Shown: positions 1 to 8,204, counted from the first letter of the stretch. The stretch: DNA of 21,267 nt from JAATGI01 sp036510675 (GCA_036510675.1 DATCDN010000047.1:1-21267), one strand, 5' to 3'. Notes: generated by a model not told the origin, from the sequence alone. Numbers and translations: made by a program.

Positions 1-119
1 ATGACCCTGGAAACTATCGCTCAACTCGGCGATGATCAAACCGTCATGCTGCCCCTTCAGGCCGCTTGACAGTCTCGGCCAGACACGCCGAAGACCGCAA
101 TGATATAGCCGCTCCTACA

Positions 120-370
120 CCACGCGTAGGGGCACGATCCGGCGAAGGCCATCGGGCGCGCGTCCTGGCGTCGGCGAAGGCGCGCTTGCCGGTGACTTCC
201 TCGCTCCGCTAGTTGAACGTGGTGAGGCCCGCCTTGATGTCGGCCGCCCAATAGGGCACCAGGCCCCAACGCATCGCCACGGCATGGCGGCCACCATCCT
301 TGCCGACCGCGACCACGCGCTCGGTATCGGTCGGCCGCACCACCCAACGTGGCGGATCATTCGGCAGTTC
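120..370 (-). pseudogene. Broken SRAP-family gene (YedK/HMCES-like, SOS-response-associated peptidase)
   Basis: Read on the minus strand from 370, the frame gives PPRWVVRPTDTERVVAVGK and then MRWGLVPYWAADIKAGLTTFN. This matches the conserved N-terminal half of SRAP proteins, where the block MRWGLVP-W is followed by an Asn-Ala-Arg-x-Glu motif. Here a TAG (209-211) stands where the Ala codon is expected, and RSEEVTGKRAFADA follows in the same frame beyond the stop. No start codon or N-terminal Met-Cys, which is the catalytic residue of the family, is found upstream, where the frame is closed by a stop. Similarity fades below about 150, and another frame continues weakly. The family binds abasic sites in single-stranded DNA, but this copy cannot make such a protein. 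Its decay fits an eroding mobile-element end. Confidence 0.62.
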
Positions 371-583
371 AGATCATCCCGCGCGTCGCTATGCCGTCGG
401 CGCGGGCGATCTGCGGCCTCGATGTTCGCCGTCCTGTCGCGGTCGGCGCCGGCGCGCTCGCCAACGGCTCGGGCAGCATCACCGGCACGACGTTCGGCCG
501 GCCCCAGCATAGAAGAGCGCAACTCGCGGCCGTCATCGCCAGCGCCGACGCGGCTCAGCATCGGCGTCGATGGCGATGTTTTG
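371..583. other. No recognisable gene
   Basis: This stretch lies between the SRAP remnant and the downstream minus-strand gene. All six frames are either broken or low-complexity Arg/Ala/Gly translations of GC-rich DNA. It may hold the lost 5' part of the SRAP gene, but I see no matching residues. Confidence 0.4.
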
Positions 584-1263
584 CTACGCCGCCATTCTCC
601 TGGTGATCGACACAAGCGTTTTGATCGCCTGTTCGTATGCTTGGCGGTCATCTGCCGAAAGCTTCTTGAGCCGATGTTCGGCCCCCTCCTCGGCCTCTTG
701 TTGGGCGCGATCCTCGGCTTCGCGTTTGGCCCGGACCTGATTGACGCGCGCGTGCGCCTCCTCCTCCAATTCCTCCTTGGTCACGATCGGCCGCAATGCC
801 GCCCGATCTGCCGAACGCCGAAGCGTCGAAAATTCCACGTCCGGCGATACTGCATTGATGAGCCGCATCAGCAAAGCGAAACGGGGCGAGGGAACCTCGC
901 CATCCCAAAATTCGTCCGTTTCCTGCTCCAGGATTATGTCTAACAACACCTTCAGCGCGACGGGATCGCCGGACGGCAGCGCTTCGACCATTGCGATGAT
1001 GTCCGCCTCAGCACAGTTAATCTCGGGATCGAGCCGGTCATATCGTTCGTTGTCGAGCGCGTCCTGGCGTTCTGCGCTAATGAGCGGATCGTTGGTACCG
1101 CGACAATATTCAACCATGAGAGCGTCCCATTGTTGCCAACGCGCTAGCAAGGCGGCGTAGCGCGGATCGGCAGCGGCCGCGCGGGAGCGGCGGTTGCCGG
1201 TAAAGACGTGAATGCGAGTGCCGCCGTGGACATGATTTGCCTCCGTGTGATTTTAGCTGTCAT
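584..1263 (-). pseudogene. Uncharacterised exported (Tat-leader) protein, frameshifted
   Basis: An ATG at 1263 opens a 39-codon frame whose product begins MTAKITRRQIM and continues with a hydrophobic Ala-rich stretch ending ATAAPA. That is a twin-arginine-type leader with a plausible A-x-A cleavage site. This frame stops at 1144-1146. The body of the protein lies in the next frame, which is open from a TAA stop just upstream and runs to 584. It has ADPRYAALLARWQQWDALM, then an acidic middle and a charged, probably coiled-coil segment (EELEEEAHARVNQVRAKREA) near the C-terminus. A one-base shift near 1175-1190 would join leader and body into about 225 residues. The body alone could start only at a TTG at 1150 without a clear ribosome site. 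I do not recognise a function. A sequencing error at the shift is possible. Confidence 0.5.
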
Positions 1264-1680
1264 GGATTAGCCCTGCTGACACGCCAGCGGACGGCGCTGG
1301 CGCCGGGAGCTAGAAACAGGCTTGAGACCTGCGGGCTTCTTCGCCCTCACGGGCTATTGTATCCGCCGCACTCCCGACAATGCGGGTATCAGGTAAAACC
1401 GCCGTGTCGGTAGCGGGCCGCTCAAGAAGGGTGTTTCTAGCACCGCCGCAATCTTCACCACGCGAGCCGCAGCAATGTCAAGGAATAGGCCGCGTCGGGA
1501 CGCCGCAAGCGAAAGTCGCGTGGGATCGGGAGCCGGCGAAGACACAGTGTAATTCCTGTGTAATCACGCCGAGCAAAAGGCAGATTACGCGAGAACGCCG
1601 ACACCGACGATCATGCGTTAAGTCATTTATTTCGCTTGAAAATAGGCGTTTCCAGACAGCGCGAGAATTGCGCCCTCACA
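1264..1680. other. Gene-free stretch at the inner side of the tRNA-Cys scar
   Basis: About 420 bases with no convincing coding frame on either strand. The open frames here give low-complexity translations with no family motifs. Just before the tRNA fragment there is a short GCGC-GAGAATT-GCGC inverted repeat (about 1660-1674). I see no integrase gene. Confidence 0.4.
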
Positions 1681-1726
1681 GACTGCAAATCCTCGTACAG
1701 CGGTTCGATTCCGCTTCCGGCCTCCA
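1681..1726 (+). repeat. 3' half of a tRNA-Cys gene, probable attachment-site scar
   Basis: The segment starts in the anticodon arm (GACTGCAAATCC, anticodon GCA at 1685-1687). It continues through a perfect T arm (AGCGG, loop TTCGATT, CCGCT at 1699-1715), a 7-nt acceptor strand TCCGGCC (1716-1722), discriminator T and encoded CCA (1724-1726). The 5' half is missing: no GGCCGGA acceptor partner lies upstream, and the bases before 1681 do not complete the anticodon stem. Tyrosine-recombinase elements that integrate in tRNA genes leave exactly such a 3' duplicate at the far end. With this orientation the element would lie to the left and the original chromosome to the right. Confidence 0.7.
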
Positions 1727-1825
1727 CACGGGGGAAGCTATTGATCGGGGCCGAACTTTCGCTTGAGAAAGGCGGCCTACGCGGAGCGGATGCGGTCGCC
1801 AGGCTCGTGACACTCAAGCACATGG

Positions 1826-2740
1826 CTAGGCGGTCAATTTCGCGACGGCATCGTGTAATAGTCGCCTAACCCAAAGCAGCGCCGGATCGTCAGCGACGGA
1901 CGTATGCCACTGAATCAGTTCGACCAAGTTTGGCACTAGCACCGGCGGGTCGAACAGGCGCAGCGACAGGCGCTTGGCGGCGGCTTTAGCTAGCGTCCTC
2001 GGCACCAGCGCCACGCGATCGGTGCCGGCGACGAAATCGGGCAGCAGCTCGAAGTTCGAGGCATAGACCGGAACCCGGCCGTCATAACCTATGTCGCGCA
2101 GCAACTTGGTATGCGGCGTCTCGATAAAGGCGCCGAAGCGGATCACCACATGCGGCAGGCGGCGCAGATGATCGACGGTCAGCTTCTTGCCGACCTTTTT
2201 ATTGTCGGCCGCGACCACGAAAACGAGAGGCTCCTCGAAGAGCAACTCGCTTGGATGCCCGTCATGGGCGCGGAACGGCGGCACCGAAAGCAGACTGATG
2301 CGCGTGCCGTCGAACGCGCCGAGCACCTGCGCGTCGGTGGTGCCGCTGGCAACCCGAGGTGTCATGCCCGGTGCTTCGATGGCGAGGCGGCGGCTAACCT
2401 CGGGCACCACCAGCGACGCGACATAGGTCGAGGCCAGAATCACGATTTCCTGCGTTGCGGCCGCGGGATCGAACGAGGGCCGGCGCATCAGCAGCGCCCG
2501 CGTCGCCACCAGATTCTGCTCGACCTGTTTGCGCAGGCTCTCGCCGAACGGCGTCAGCTTCAGCGAGCGCCCGGCGGGCACCAGCAATTCATCGCCGAAA
2601 TAATCGCGTAGGCGGGCCAGTATGTTGCTGATCGTCGGCTGGCTGAAGGCAAGCTGATCGGCGGCGCGGCTGACGCTTGCTTCGCGCAGCAACGCTTCGA
2701 GTGCGACCAGCAAATTCAGGTCGAACTGCCTCAGGCGCAT
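1826..2740 (-). CDS. LysR-type transcriptional regulator (LysR1, NodD/NahR-like)
   Basis: A 304-residue protein of normal LysR length. The N-terminal winged helix-turn-helix is clear: FDLNLLVALEALL, then SVSRAADQLAFSQPTISNIL with LARLRDYFGDELLV, the hallmark of the NodD/NahR branch. The effector-binding domain runs from about residue 90 and ends with SNFELLPDFVAGTDRVALVP and a short Trp-His C-terminal segment typical of this branch. I place the start at 2740 because a GGGGAGAG ribosome site lies just upstream. The longer frame to 2803 adds 21 unlikely residues. It is transcribed away from the FAH/monooxygenase genes and is likely their regulator, responding to a pathway aromatic (inference). 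A 13-bp palindrome sits upstream at 2767-2779. Family assignment is firm; the ligand is unknown. Confidence 0.93.
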   Translation of the reverse strand: MRLRQFDLNLLVALEALLREASVSRAADQLAFSQPTISNILARLRDYFGDELLVPAGRSLKLTPFGESLRKQVEQNLVATRALLMRRPSFDPAAATQEIVILASTYVASLVVPEVSRRLAIEAPGMTPRVASGTTDAQVLGAFDGTRISLLSVPPFRAHDGHPSELLFEEPLVFVVAADNKKVGKKLTVDHLRRLPHVVIRFGAFIETPHTKLLRDIGYDGRVPVYASNFELLPDFVAGTDRVALVPRTLAKAAAKRLSLRLFDPPVLVPNLVELIQWHTSVADDPALLWVRRLLHDAVAKLTA

Positions 2741-2766
2741 GACGCTCTCCCCGCGCCAGTATATCC

Positions 2767-2779
2767 GGCGGACGCCGCC
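2767..2779. promoter_or_regulatory. Short palindrome upstream of LysR1, possible operator
   Basis: GGCGG-ACG-CCGCC is a perfect 5-bp inverted repeat within the roughly 60-base stretch between the LysR1 start and the first recognisable MFS codons. LysR-type proteins bind dyads in such divergent gaps. No clear T-N11-A core is seen, so this is tentative. Confidence 0.25.
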
Positions 2780-2796
2780 AATACCTGCCATTTCAA

Positions 2797-3611
2797 ATGA
2801 CAATTACAGCGACGCCGAACGGCCGCGCTATCTGGCGCTGCAGATCGTATTCTCCGGCATTGCCGCAATCGTCTTTCTCGGCGTTGGCGGCGCGCTGGGT
2901 GAGCATGGCTGGCGGACGCCGTTTTGGATGTATCTCCTCAGCATCGTCATCATGGTGCCGCTCGGCTTCATTCTGTTCGAGCCGAAGCAGACCGATCGAC
3001 CGCCGCCGGCCACCGTCGTCGGCACGAAATTTCCGCTGGCGGGTATCCTCGGTATTTGCTCGGTGACGCTGTTCGCCGCCATCTGCTTCTACATTCCCAT
3101 CGTGCAGAACGGGTTTCTGTTCAACGCCATCGGCATCCATTCGCCGCAGACCATCGGGCTCGCCGGCGCGGCTGGTGCCATCGCCAACCTCTCGGGCTCG
3201 GCGGCCTTCGTCGCGCTGACACGCTATGGGCATAATCTGGCGTGCAGCCTGTCCTTTGTCCTGATGGGCGCGGGATTGATAATCGTGTCGTTCGGGGGAT
3301 CGCTGCCGGTGTTCATTGCCGGCGGCGTCATTTCGGCCTTCGGCGGCGGCATCCTCATCCCGACACTGGTCAATTGGGCGCTGTCGAAGCTGCGCTTCGA
3401 GCAGCGCGGCCGCAGCGTCGGCCTGTGGCAGGCCGCGTTCTGGCTCGGCCAGTTCATCAGCCCGCTGGTCGTGCTCGCGGTCATGCCGGCGGCCGGAAGC
3501 TTGGCGCGGACTGTGACGGGGTTTGGCGCGGCACTGGTGGTGCTGTCCGCCGCCTGGGCGGCGGCGACGTATCGAAGCTGGGCGATGGTTGTGTCATCCG
3601 CGGCGGAATAG
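2797..3611 (+). pseudogene. MFS transporter, N-terminally truncated
   Basis: The readable protein begins DNYSDAERPRYLALQ, which in MFS carriers is the cytoplasmic loop and transmembrane helix in the middle of the N-terminal half (the GEHGWRTPF segment follows). About eight membrane helices remain and run to the normal C-terminus. The first four helices, about 110-130 residues including the motif-A loop, are absent. The frame continues upstream only into the LysR1 start region (to an ATG at 2739), which encodes no membrane helix. The ATG at 2797 is in another frame. The simplest reading is a deletion joining the LysR1 upstream DNA to the interior of this gene. It sits 10 nt before FAH 1, so it was probably the first gene of cassette A. 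A shortened functional protein is unlikely. Confidence 0.72.
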
Positions 3612-3621
3612 GGAAGCGATC

Positions 3622-4563
3622 ATGCGTCTTGTCACCATCGACCGCCCGCCGGGCGGACGCACGGGAGCGATCATCGGCGATGACATTCTCGATCTCGGCA
3701 TGGCCTCGGAGATCGTGCCAATCGCGCGCTGGATTCCGCCGAGCATGATCGAGATCATCCTCGCGGGCGACGACGGGCTGGACATCGTGCGCAAGGTCGT
3801 GCGCGCGGTCGAACACGCGGATGAAGCAACGAAGGCGCGGTTGCGCCAAAGCGGCGCGCTTATTCCATATAGCGGTACCAAACTGCGCATTCCGGTTCAG
3901 TCGCGGCTCATCATTTCCCACGGCCGCGCCTATGCCGATCACAATTCGGAAATGGGCGCGGAACAGGATCGCGGCAAGACGCCCGGCGGCTTCGTCAAGA
4001 CCAACGGCGCGGTGATCGCGACCGGCGAGGCCATCGTTCTGCCGCCACGCTTTCCCGATCAGATCGATTGGGAGGGCGAAATCTCTGTCGTGTTCGGCCG
4101 CGACTGTCACAACGTCCCGCGCGATAAGGCGATGGATTATGTCTGGGGCTGGACCATCCTCAACGACGTGTCGCCGCGTAATCATATCCCGATCGTGCGC
4201 AAGACAGGGAATCTCGGCCTGATCGTGCTGGCGAAGCAGGCCGCGACCATGGCGCCGCTTGGCCCGGCGATCACCGCCATCGACGAAATTCCCGACTGGC
4301 GCGGCCTGCACATGCAGACGCGGGTGAACGGCGAGCTGATGCAGGAATGTTGGACCAAGGACATGCTGTGGCCAGTGCCGGAGCTGATCGAATATTTCTC
4401 GTCCTGGTACCGGTTTCAGCCGGGCGACGTGCTGACGCTCGGCACGCCGGGCGGCAGCGGCGTCAATCGCGATCCGCCAATCTTCCTCAAGCCCGGCGAC
4501 GTGGTAACGGTCGCGGTGGACAAGATCGGCGTTCTCGAAAATCACGTCGTGGTGGCGGGTTGA
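3622..4563 (+). CDS. Fumarylacetoacetate hydrolase (FAH) family protein 1
   Basis: A 313-residue FAH-fold protein. Members hydrolyse C-C bonds or hydrate, decarboxylate or isomerise ring-cleavage products in aromatic catabolism, using a divalent metal. The metal-site signature is visible as WEGEISVVFGR (Glu151, Glu153) with the partner Asp182 in TILNDVSPRN. A conserved Lys occurs at about 126 (GGFVKTNGA), and the end has the usual GDVLTLGTPGGSG and KPGDVVTVAVDKIG loops. The ATG at 3622 was chosen because the protein begins there with a family-like N-terminus; the longer upstream frame overlaps the MFS gene. It lies 10 nt after the truncated MFS gene and 2 nt before monooxygenase 1, so they share an operon. 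It is paralogous to FAH 2 (11449-12435) but clearly diverged. Exact reaction unknown. Confidence 0.9.
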   Translation: MRLVTIDRPPGGRTGAIIGDDILDLGMASEIVPIARWIPPSMIEIILAGDDGLDIVRKVVRAVEHADEATKARLRQSGALIPYSGTKLRIPVQSRLIISHGRAYADHNSEMGAEQDRGKTPGGFVKTNGAVIATGEAIVLPPRFPDQIDWEGEISVVFGRDCHNVPRDKAMDYVWGWTILNDVSPRNHIPIVRKTGNLGLIVLAKQAATMAPLGPAITAIDEIPDWRGLHMQTRVNGELMQECWTKDMLWPVPELIEYFSSWYRFQPGDVLTLGTPGGSGVNRDPPIFLKPGDVVTVAVDKIGVLENHVVVAG

Positions 4564-4565
4564 GC

Positions 4566-5657
4566 ATGGACGGACAAGCCAAGGACAGTCGCATCGATGC
4601 GGCGATGGCGTTGCTGCCGCTGTTCCGCGCCAACGCGGCCAAGACGGAGGCGGCGCGCCAGGCACTGCCGGAAATCATCGCCGCGCTGCGCGATGCCGGC
4701 CTGTTCCGTGTCTTCCAGCCGCCACGCGTCGGCGGCCAGCCGATGCCGCGCACCGATTGGATGAATATCGTGTTCGAGCTGGCGCGCGCCTGCGGCTCGA
4801 GCGCCTGGGTCTATATGGTTCTGTCGTCCCATGCCGGCATGCTGATGGGCTTTTCGCCCGAGGTGCAGGACGAGGTCTGGGGCAAGGACCAGGACGCGCT
4901 TCTGTCCTCCGCCGTCGGCCCGGTCGGGCGCGCGCGCAAGGCCGAAGGCGGCTACCGGCTCAGCGGGAAGTTCACGTTCTCCAGCGGCTGCGATTTCGCC
5001 TCCTGGGCGGTGCTCGGCGGCCGCGACATCGACGATCCGGCCGGCAAGCCGCTGACCTTCCTGGTGCCGCTTTCGGACATGGCGCTGGTGGACGATTGGT
5101 TCACGGTCGGCCTCGCGGGAACCGGCTCAAAGACGCTGCTGGCGGACGAGATTTTTGTCGCTGCCCGGCGCGTGCATCCGGCCTTTGCCATCGCCGGCAC
5201 GGCGGCGCCCGCCGCCTTCTGCTATACGACGATCGGGTTGGCGCAAGGCGCGCTCGACCGCTTCACCGATCATATCAAGGCGCGCGCGCAGAGCCGCGAG
5301 ACCGATTGGCCGATGATCTACAACGTCGCCGCCGAGGCGCAGGGCAAGATCGACGCGGCGCGGCTGCTGATCGACCGCGATATGCGCGAGATGGCGCCGT
5401 TCGGTCCGCGTGCGCCGCTACCGCCGGCGATGCGCGCGCGCAACCAGCGCGACCAGGCGGTGGCGACCAAGCTCGCGACGGAGGCGGTGGATGCGCTCTA
5501 CAGCGCGGCCGGCGCCTCGGCGATCCACGTCAAAAGCGATTTCCGCCGTGCCTATGCCGACACGCGCGCGGCGGCGCTTCATGCCGCCAACAGCTGGACC
5601 AATGCCAAGCACGACGGCGCGGTCCGCTTCGGCCAGGACTATACGCCGGCCTGGTGA
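4566..5657 (+). CDS. Acyl-CoA-dehydrogenase-fold flavin-dependent monooxygenase 1 (HsaA/DszC/HpaB-C2-like)
   Basis: 363 residues with the three-part acyl-CoA dehydrogenase layout: a helical N-terminus (IAALRDAGLFRVFQPPRVGG), a middle beta region (YRLSGKFTFSSGCDFASWAV, then LVDDWFTVGLAGTGSKTLL) and a C-terminal four-helix part. The S-G-C-D-x-x-x-W pattern and the W-x-x-x-GL-GTGS segment are typical of two-component flavin hydroxylases of the HsaA, DszC and C2-hydroxylase group rather than true acyl-CoA dehydrogenases. Such enzymes use reduced flavin from a separate reductase to hydroxylate a phenolic or heteroaromatic ring. No flavin reductase is seen in this window, so it must be supplied elsewhere. 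The start is 2 nt after the FAH 1 stop, implying translational coupling. It is about 30 residues shorter than monooxygenase 2. Substrate unknown. Confidence 0.87.
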   Translation: MDGQAKDSRIDAAMALLPLFRANAAKTEAARQALPEIIAALRDAGLFRVFQPPRVGGQPMPRTDWMNIVFELARACGSSAWVYMVLSSHAGMLMGFSPEVQDEVWGKDQDALLSSAVGPVGRARKAEGGYRLSGKFTFSSGCDFASWAVLGGRDIDDPAGKPLTFLVPLSDMALVDDWFTVGLAGTGSKTLLADEIFVAARRVHPAFAIAGTAAPAAFCYTTIGLAQGALDRFTDHIKARAQSRETDWPMIYNVAAEAQGKIDAARLLIDRDMREMAPFGPRAPLPPAMRARNQRDQAVATKLATEAVDALYSAAGASAIHVKSDFRRAYADTRAAALHAANSWTNAKHDGAVRFGQDYTPAW

Positions 5658-5687
5658 GGCGCGGCGCAACCATGAAAGGGAGGAAGC

Positions 5688-6392
5688 ATGCCGCTCGACG
5701 AACAGCCGTTCGAATTGAAGGCCCAAACGTTTGGCACGGTGAACAATCGGGATTATCCGGGTCCGGTCGAGATGTTGCATGTCTCGATTACCCATGCCGG
5801 TCCCGGCATCGAGGGGATGCTGAAATTCTATACGACCGTGCTGAATCTGCGCCTCGTGTTCAAATACATCTATCCGATGTTCGACTTCATCGCGCTCAGC
5901 GCCGACGACGAGAATCATCGCGTCGGCCTGCTGCATTTCAAGAAAATGCCGCCGCAGCCCAAGCAAGAATTACCGAAGAGCCGGGTCGAGCATGTCTCCT
6001 GGCGGTGGGCGTCGGTCGAGGATGTGCTGGTGACGGCGCGGCGGGTGCACGAAGAACTCGGCCTGTGGCCACGCACGGCGCGTCTTCAGGGCTGCGACAT
6101 CACCATCGACTATGAGGATCCCGACGGCAATCGCGTCGAGCTGCTGACCCAGACCGACACCAAGGCGCAGATCCTGCTGTGTATCCATGGCCAGCTTGGC
6201 GACAAGAACGGCATCGAGGCGCGCGATTTCAGCCAGACCTACACTTCGTTCGACATGGAGAAGCTGCTGGCGGGGTGGAAGGCAGGCGCGATCGCGCAGG
6301 TCCGCTTCAAGGAACCCGTCTATCTGATGGGTTTGGTCAAGGACGGCACGATCGCGCCGCCGCCGGCCACCACGGGCGAGCCGAGGGCTTAG
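5688..6392 (+). CDS. VOC-superfamily protein 1 (extradiol-dioxygenase/glyoxalase fold)
   Basis: 234 residues with one clear VOC domain pair. His31 in EMLHVSI, His102 in VEHVSWRW and Glu151 in DPDGNRVEL occupy the three places of the metal-binding 2-His-1-Glu set used by extradiol dioxygenases and related enzymes. A segment of about 80 residues follows the Glu, with no obvious motif, and may be specific to this group. The ribosome site GGGAGGAA precedes the ATG at 5688, 30 nt after monooxygenase 1, so it is part of the same operon. Ring cleavage of the product of monooxygenase 1 is the natural guess, but VOC proteins also act as isomerases, epimerases and hydrolases, so the reaction is uncertain. 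Confidence 0.85.
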   Translation: MPLDEQPFELKAQTFGTVNNRDYPGPVEMLHVSITHAGPGIEGMLKFYTTVLNLRLVFKYIYPMFDFIALSADDENHRVGLLHFKKMPPQPKQELPKSRVEHVSWRWASVEDVLVTARRVHEELGLWPRTARLQGCDITIDYEDPDGNRVELLTQTDTKAQILLCIHGQLGDKNGIEARDFSQTYTSFDMEKLLAGWKAGAIAQVRFKEPVYLMGLVKDGTIAPPPATTGEPRA

Positions 6393-6396
6393 CCTC

Positions 6397-6891
6397 ATGG
6401 ATCTGAGCAAGCGCGACCTGATGTTCATCGGCAATCCGCCGCTCGATACCGCGCGGCAGAACATGGCGGTCGCCGGCGCGCGGCTCGGCTCAATGACGCC
6501 GGGCGTGCCGGACGGCGAGGTGATGGACCGACGCATGTGGATCGCGGCGCTGGCGTGGCGCGTGTTCGATAGCCCCCCCGACATCGAGACCTTGCAGCGC
6601 CCGCGCTCGATCGGTGGCGCCGAGCGGATTCAGCCGCAAAGCCCCGACGAGATGTGGCGTTTCAAGGTCAAGGACGGCGTCGATCATGTGGCCTGGGCGC
6701 CGACCGGCTGGCGGCTCGGTTATGGCAAGGACGCGATCAATAGCTATGCGATTTTCGACGGATTGAAGAAGCAAGGCATCATCCCCGCCGACGCGCGCTT
6801 TCAAGTTTCGATTCCGCTGGCGGACAGCGCGATCGATGCAGTTTTCCGAACTCCCTTTAGCTCGTGGCGCGTTCTTTCGTCGTATCCCTGA
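6397..6891 (+). pseudogene. MetE-like (cobalamin-independent methionine synthase fold) protein, C-terminal half missing
   Basis: The first 150 residues resemble the N-terminal part of the intact MetE-like protein at 10412-11452: the PDGE motif near residue 40, the W-x-A-x-x-W stretch after it, and RFQVSIP (residues 134-140) against RFQVALP in the intact copy. After residue 150 the frame enters about 14 unrelated residues and stops at 6891, inside the 3' end of the convergent MFS gene, whose stop is at 6857-6859. The half that would carry the zinc-binding His, Cys and Cys residues is gone. The start follows VOC 1 by 4 nt, so it was the last gene of cassette A. A deletion bringing in the MFS/VOC2 pair explains the junction near 6846. 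The remaining fragment is very unlikely to be an active enzyme. Confidence 0.78.
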
Positions 6892-8101
6892 TCGCCGGGA
6901 ACACATACGGGCCAAGCAGCGCTATCAGTACGATCGATACCGCCATGCCGATCTCGGCGATCGAAAGAATCTTATCATAGGAATGGTTGGCATCGAAGCT
7001 GGCGCCGAAAATGAACGGACCCATGCCGGCGCCGATGACAAAAATCCCATAGGTGTAGGAATAGATTTCCGCGAGCGCCCGCAGACCGAAATAGCGGCTG
7101 ATGAAATAGGACACGATCTCGGTCTCGGCGCCGAGGCCCAAGCCCAGCACGATGCCGCCCAGGATGACCATCGACGGGCCGCCGCCATATTGCAGCAGCA
7201 ACACCGCGACCAGCGGCGCCGCGAAAAAGATCAGCGAGACGCGCGGCGAATTGATTCGATCGAGGAAAAAGCCGGAGATCACACGGCCGACGATCGAGCT
7301 CAGTCCGGCGGCGGACAGCACGGCGATGCCAATCGACGGCGCGAAGCCGCGGCTGCTCAGCAGATTGACGGAATGGGCGAGTACGCCCAGCACCGTAATG
7401 GCGCCGAGGAACTGTGCGATGGCCAGCAGCCAGAAATTCCGCGTTTTGCGCGCCTCGGCCGCGGTCATGCCGACCATGTCGGTCGGCTTGGCTTGCCGTT
7501 CGCGCTCTTTCCAGCCGACAGGCTCCCGCAGTAAGAAATAGGCGACTGGGAGGCTAATAATGACGATCGCGCCCGACATGGTCCAATAGGCCATGCGCCA
7601 GCCGTGATTGAGGATGATCGGGCCGACGACCAGCGGCATCAGCGCGCCGCCGATGCCGCCGCCGACACCGATGCTGACGCCGAGCGCCAATCCGCGCCGG
7701 CGATAGAACCAGGCGGAGATCAGCTTGGAATAGGCGACCGGGCCGACAAAGGCCGCCGATAGGCCGATCAGGAACCAGAACAGGTACAGTTCGGTCAGCG
7801 AGCCATTGAGCCGCGACAGCAGGAAGTTGGCGATGCCGAAAGCGAGAATGCCCGGCAGCATGATGGCGCGCGCGCCCCAGCGATCGGTGAGATAGCCGAG
7901 GAATGGCGACAGGATCGCGACCGTGATCGAGGCGATGCCCTGTACGACGGAGAAATCGGCAAGGCTCCAGTGGAATTCCTGGGTCACCGGCAGCATCAGC
8001 AACGGCAGGCTATAGAAGATAATCGGCCCCGCGCCCAGGGCGCTGCCGATCAGGCCGGCGACGACGACACCGGACGATTTACCCGTCCATTCCCCTGCCA
8101 T
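6857..8101 (-). CDS. MFS transporter (monocarboxylate/oxalate-formate antiporter-like)
   Basis: 414 residues with twelve predicted membrane helices. The motif-A loop GYLTDRWGARAIML lies between helices 2 and 3, and FYRRRGLALGVSIGVGGGIG between helices 4 and 5 is typical of the OFA/MCT-like branch of MFS carriers. A central cytoplasmic loop (WKERERQAKPTDMVGMT) separates the two halves. I choose the ATG at 8101 because GGAGGAAATA lies immediately before it; the longer frame upstream runs into the VOC2 gene and encodes no helix. It lies 103 nt downstream of the extradiol-type VOC2 gene on the same strand and is probably co-transcribed with it. Import of an aromatic or carboxylate substrate into the inner-membrane pathway is the likely role. 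It may replace the broken MFS gene at 2797-3611. Confidence 0.92.
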   Translation of the reverse strand: MAGEWTGKSSGVVVAGLIGSALGAGPIIFYSLPLLMLPVTQEFHWSLADFSVVQGIASITVAILSPFLGYLTDRWGARAIMLPGILAFGIANFLLSRLNGSLTELYLFWFLIGLSAAFVGPVAYSKLISAWFYRRRGLALGVSIGVGGGIGGALMPLVVGPIILNHGWRMAYWTMSGAIVIISLPVAYFLLREPVGWKERERQAKPTDMVGMTAAEARKTRNFWLLAIAQFLGAITVLGVLAHSVNLLSSRGFAPSIGIAVLSAAGLSSIVGRVISGFFLDRINSPRVSLIFFAAPLVAVLLLQYGGGPSMVILGGIVLGLGLGAETEIVSYFISRYFGLRALAEIYSYTYGIFVIGAGMGPFIFGASFDANHSYDKILSIAEIGMAVSIVLIALLGPYVFPAIRDTTKERATS

Positions 8102-8204
8102 TATTTCCTCCCCGGGCTTATGACGCCCCGCCCTTATGTGACGCGACCGCGAGGTAGTGGGACAATCGTATGTTCCGATTGGAGGTATCGACCGGGACGA
8201 TGAA

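Noticed and set aside
1..69. Short plus-strand frame from the first base (22 residues, MTLETIAQLGDDQTV...)
   Set aside because: Too short, with unknown upstream context and no recognisable family; it may be chance or the tail of something cut by the window edge.
1623..1823. Minus-strand open frame of 66 codons containing SGIEPLYEDLQS
   Set aside because: It is the reverse-strand translation of the tRNA-Cys fragment, a well-known false protein in genome annotations.
3481..4665. 394-codon minus-strand frame over FAH 1
   Set aside because: Codon-bias shadow: the plus strand encodes an FAH protein with its metal site, and the reverse frame has no family features.
4757..6115. 452-codon plus-strand frame over monooxygenase 1 and VOC 1
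   Set aside because: Arg/Ala/Gly-rich out-of-frame reading that crosses two real genes.
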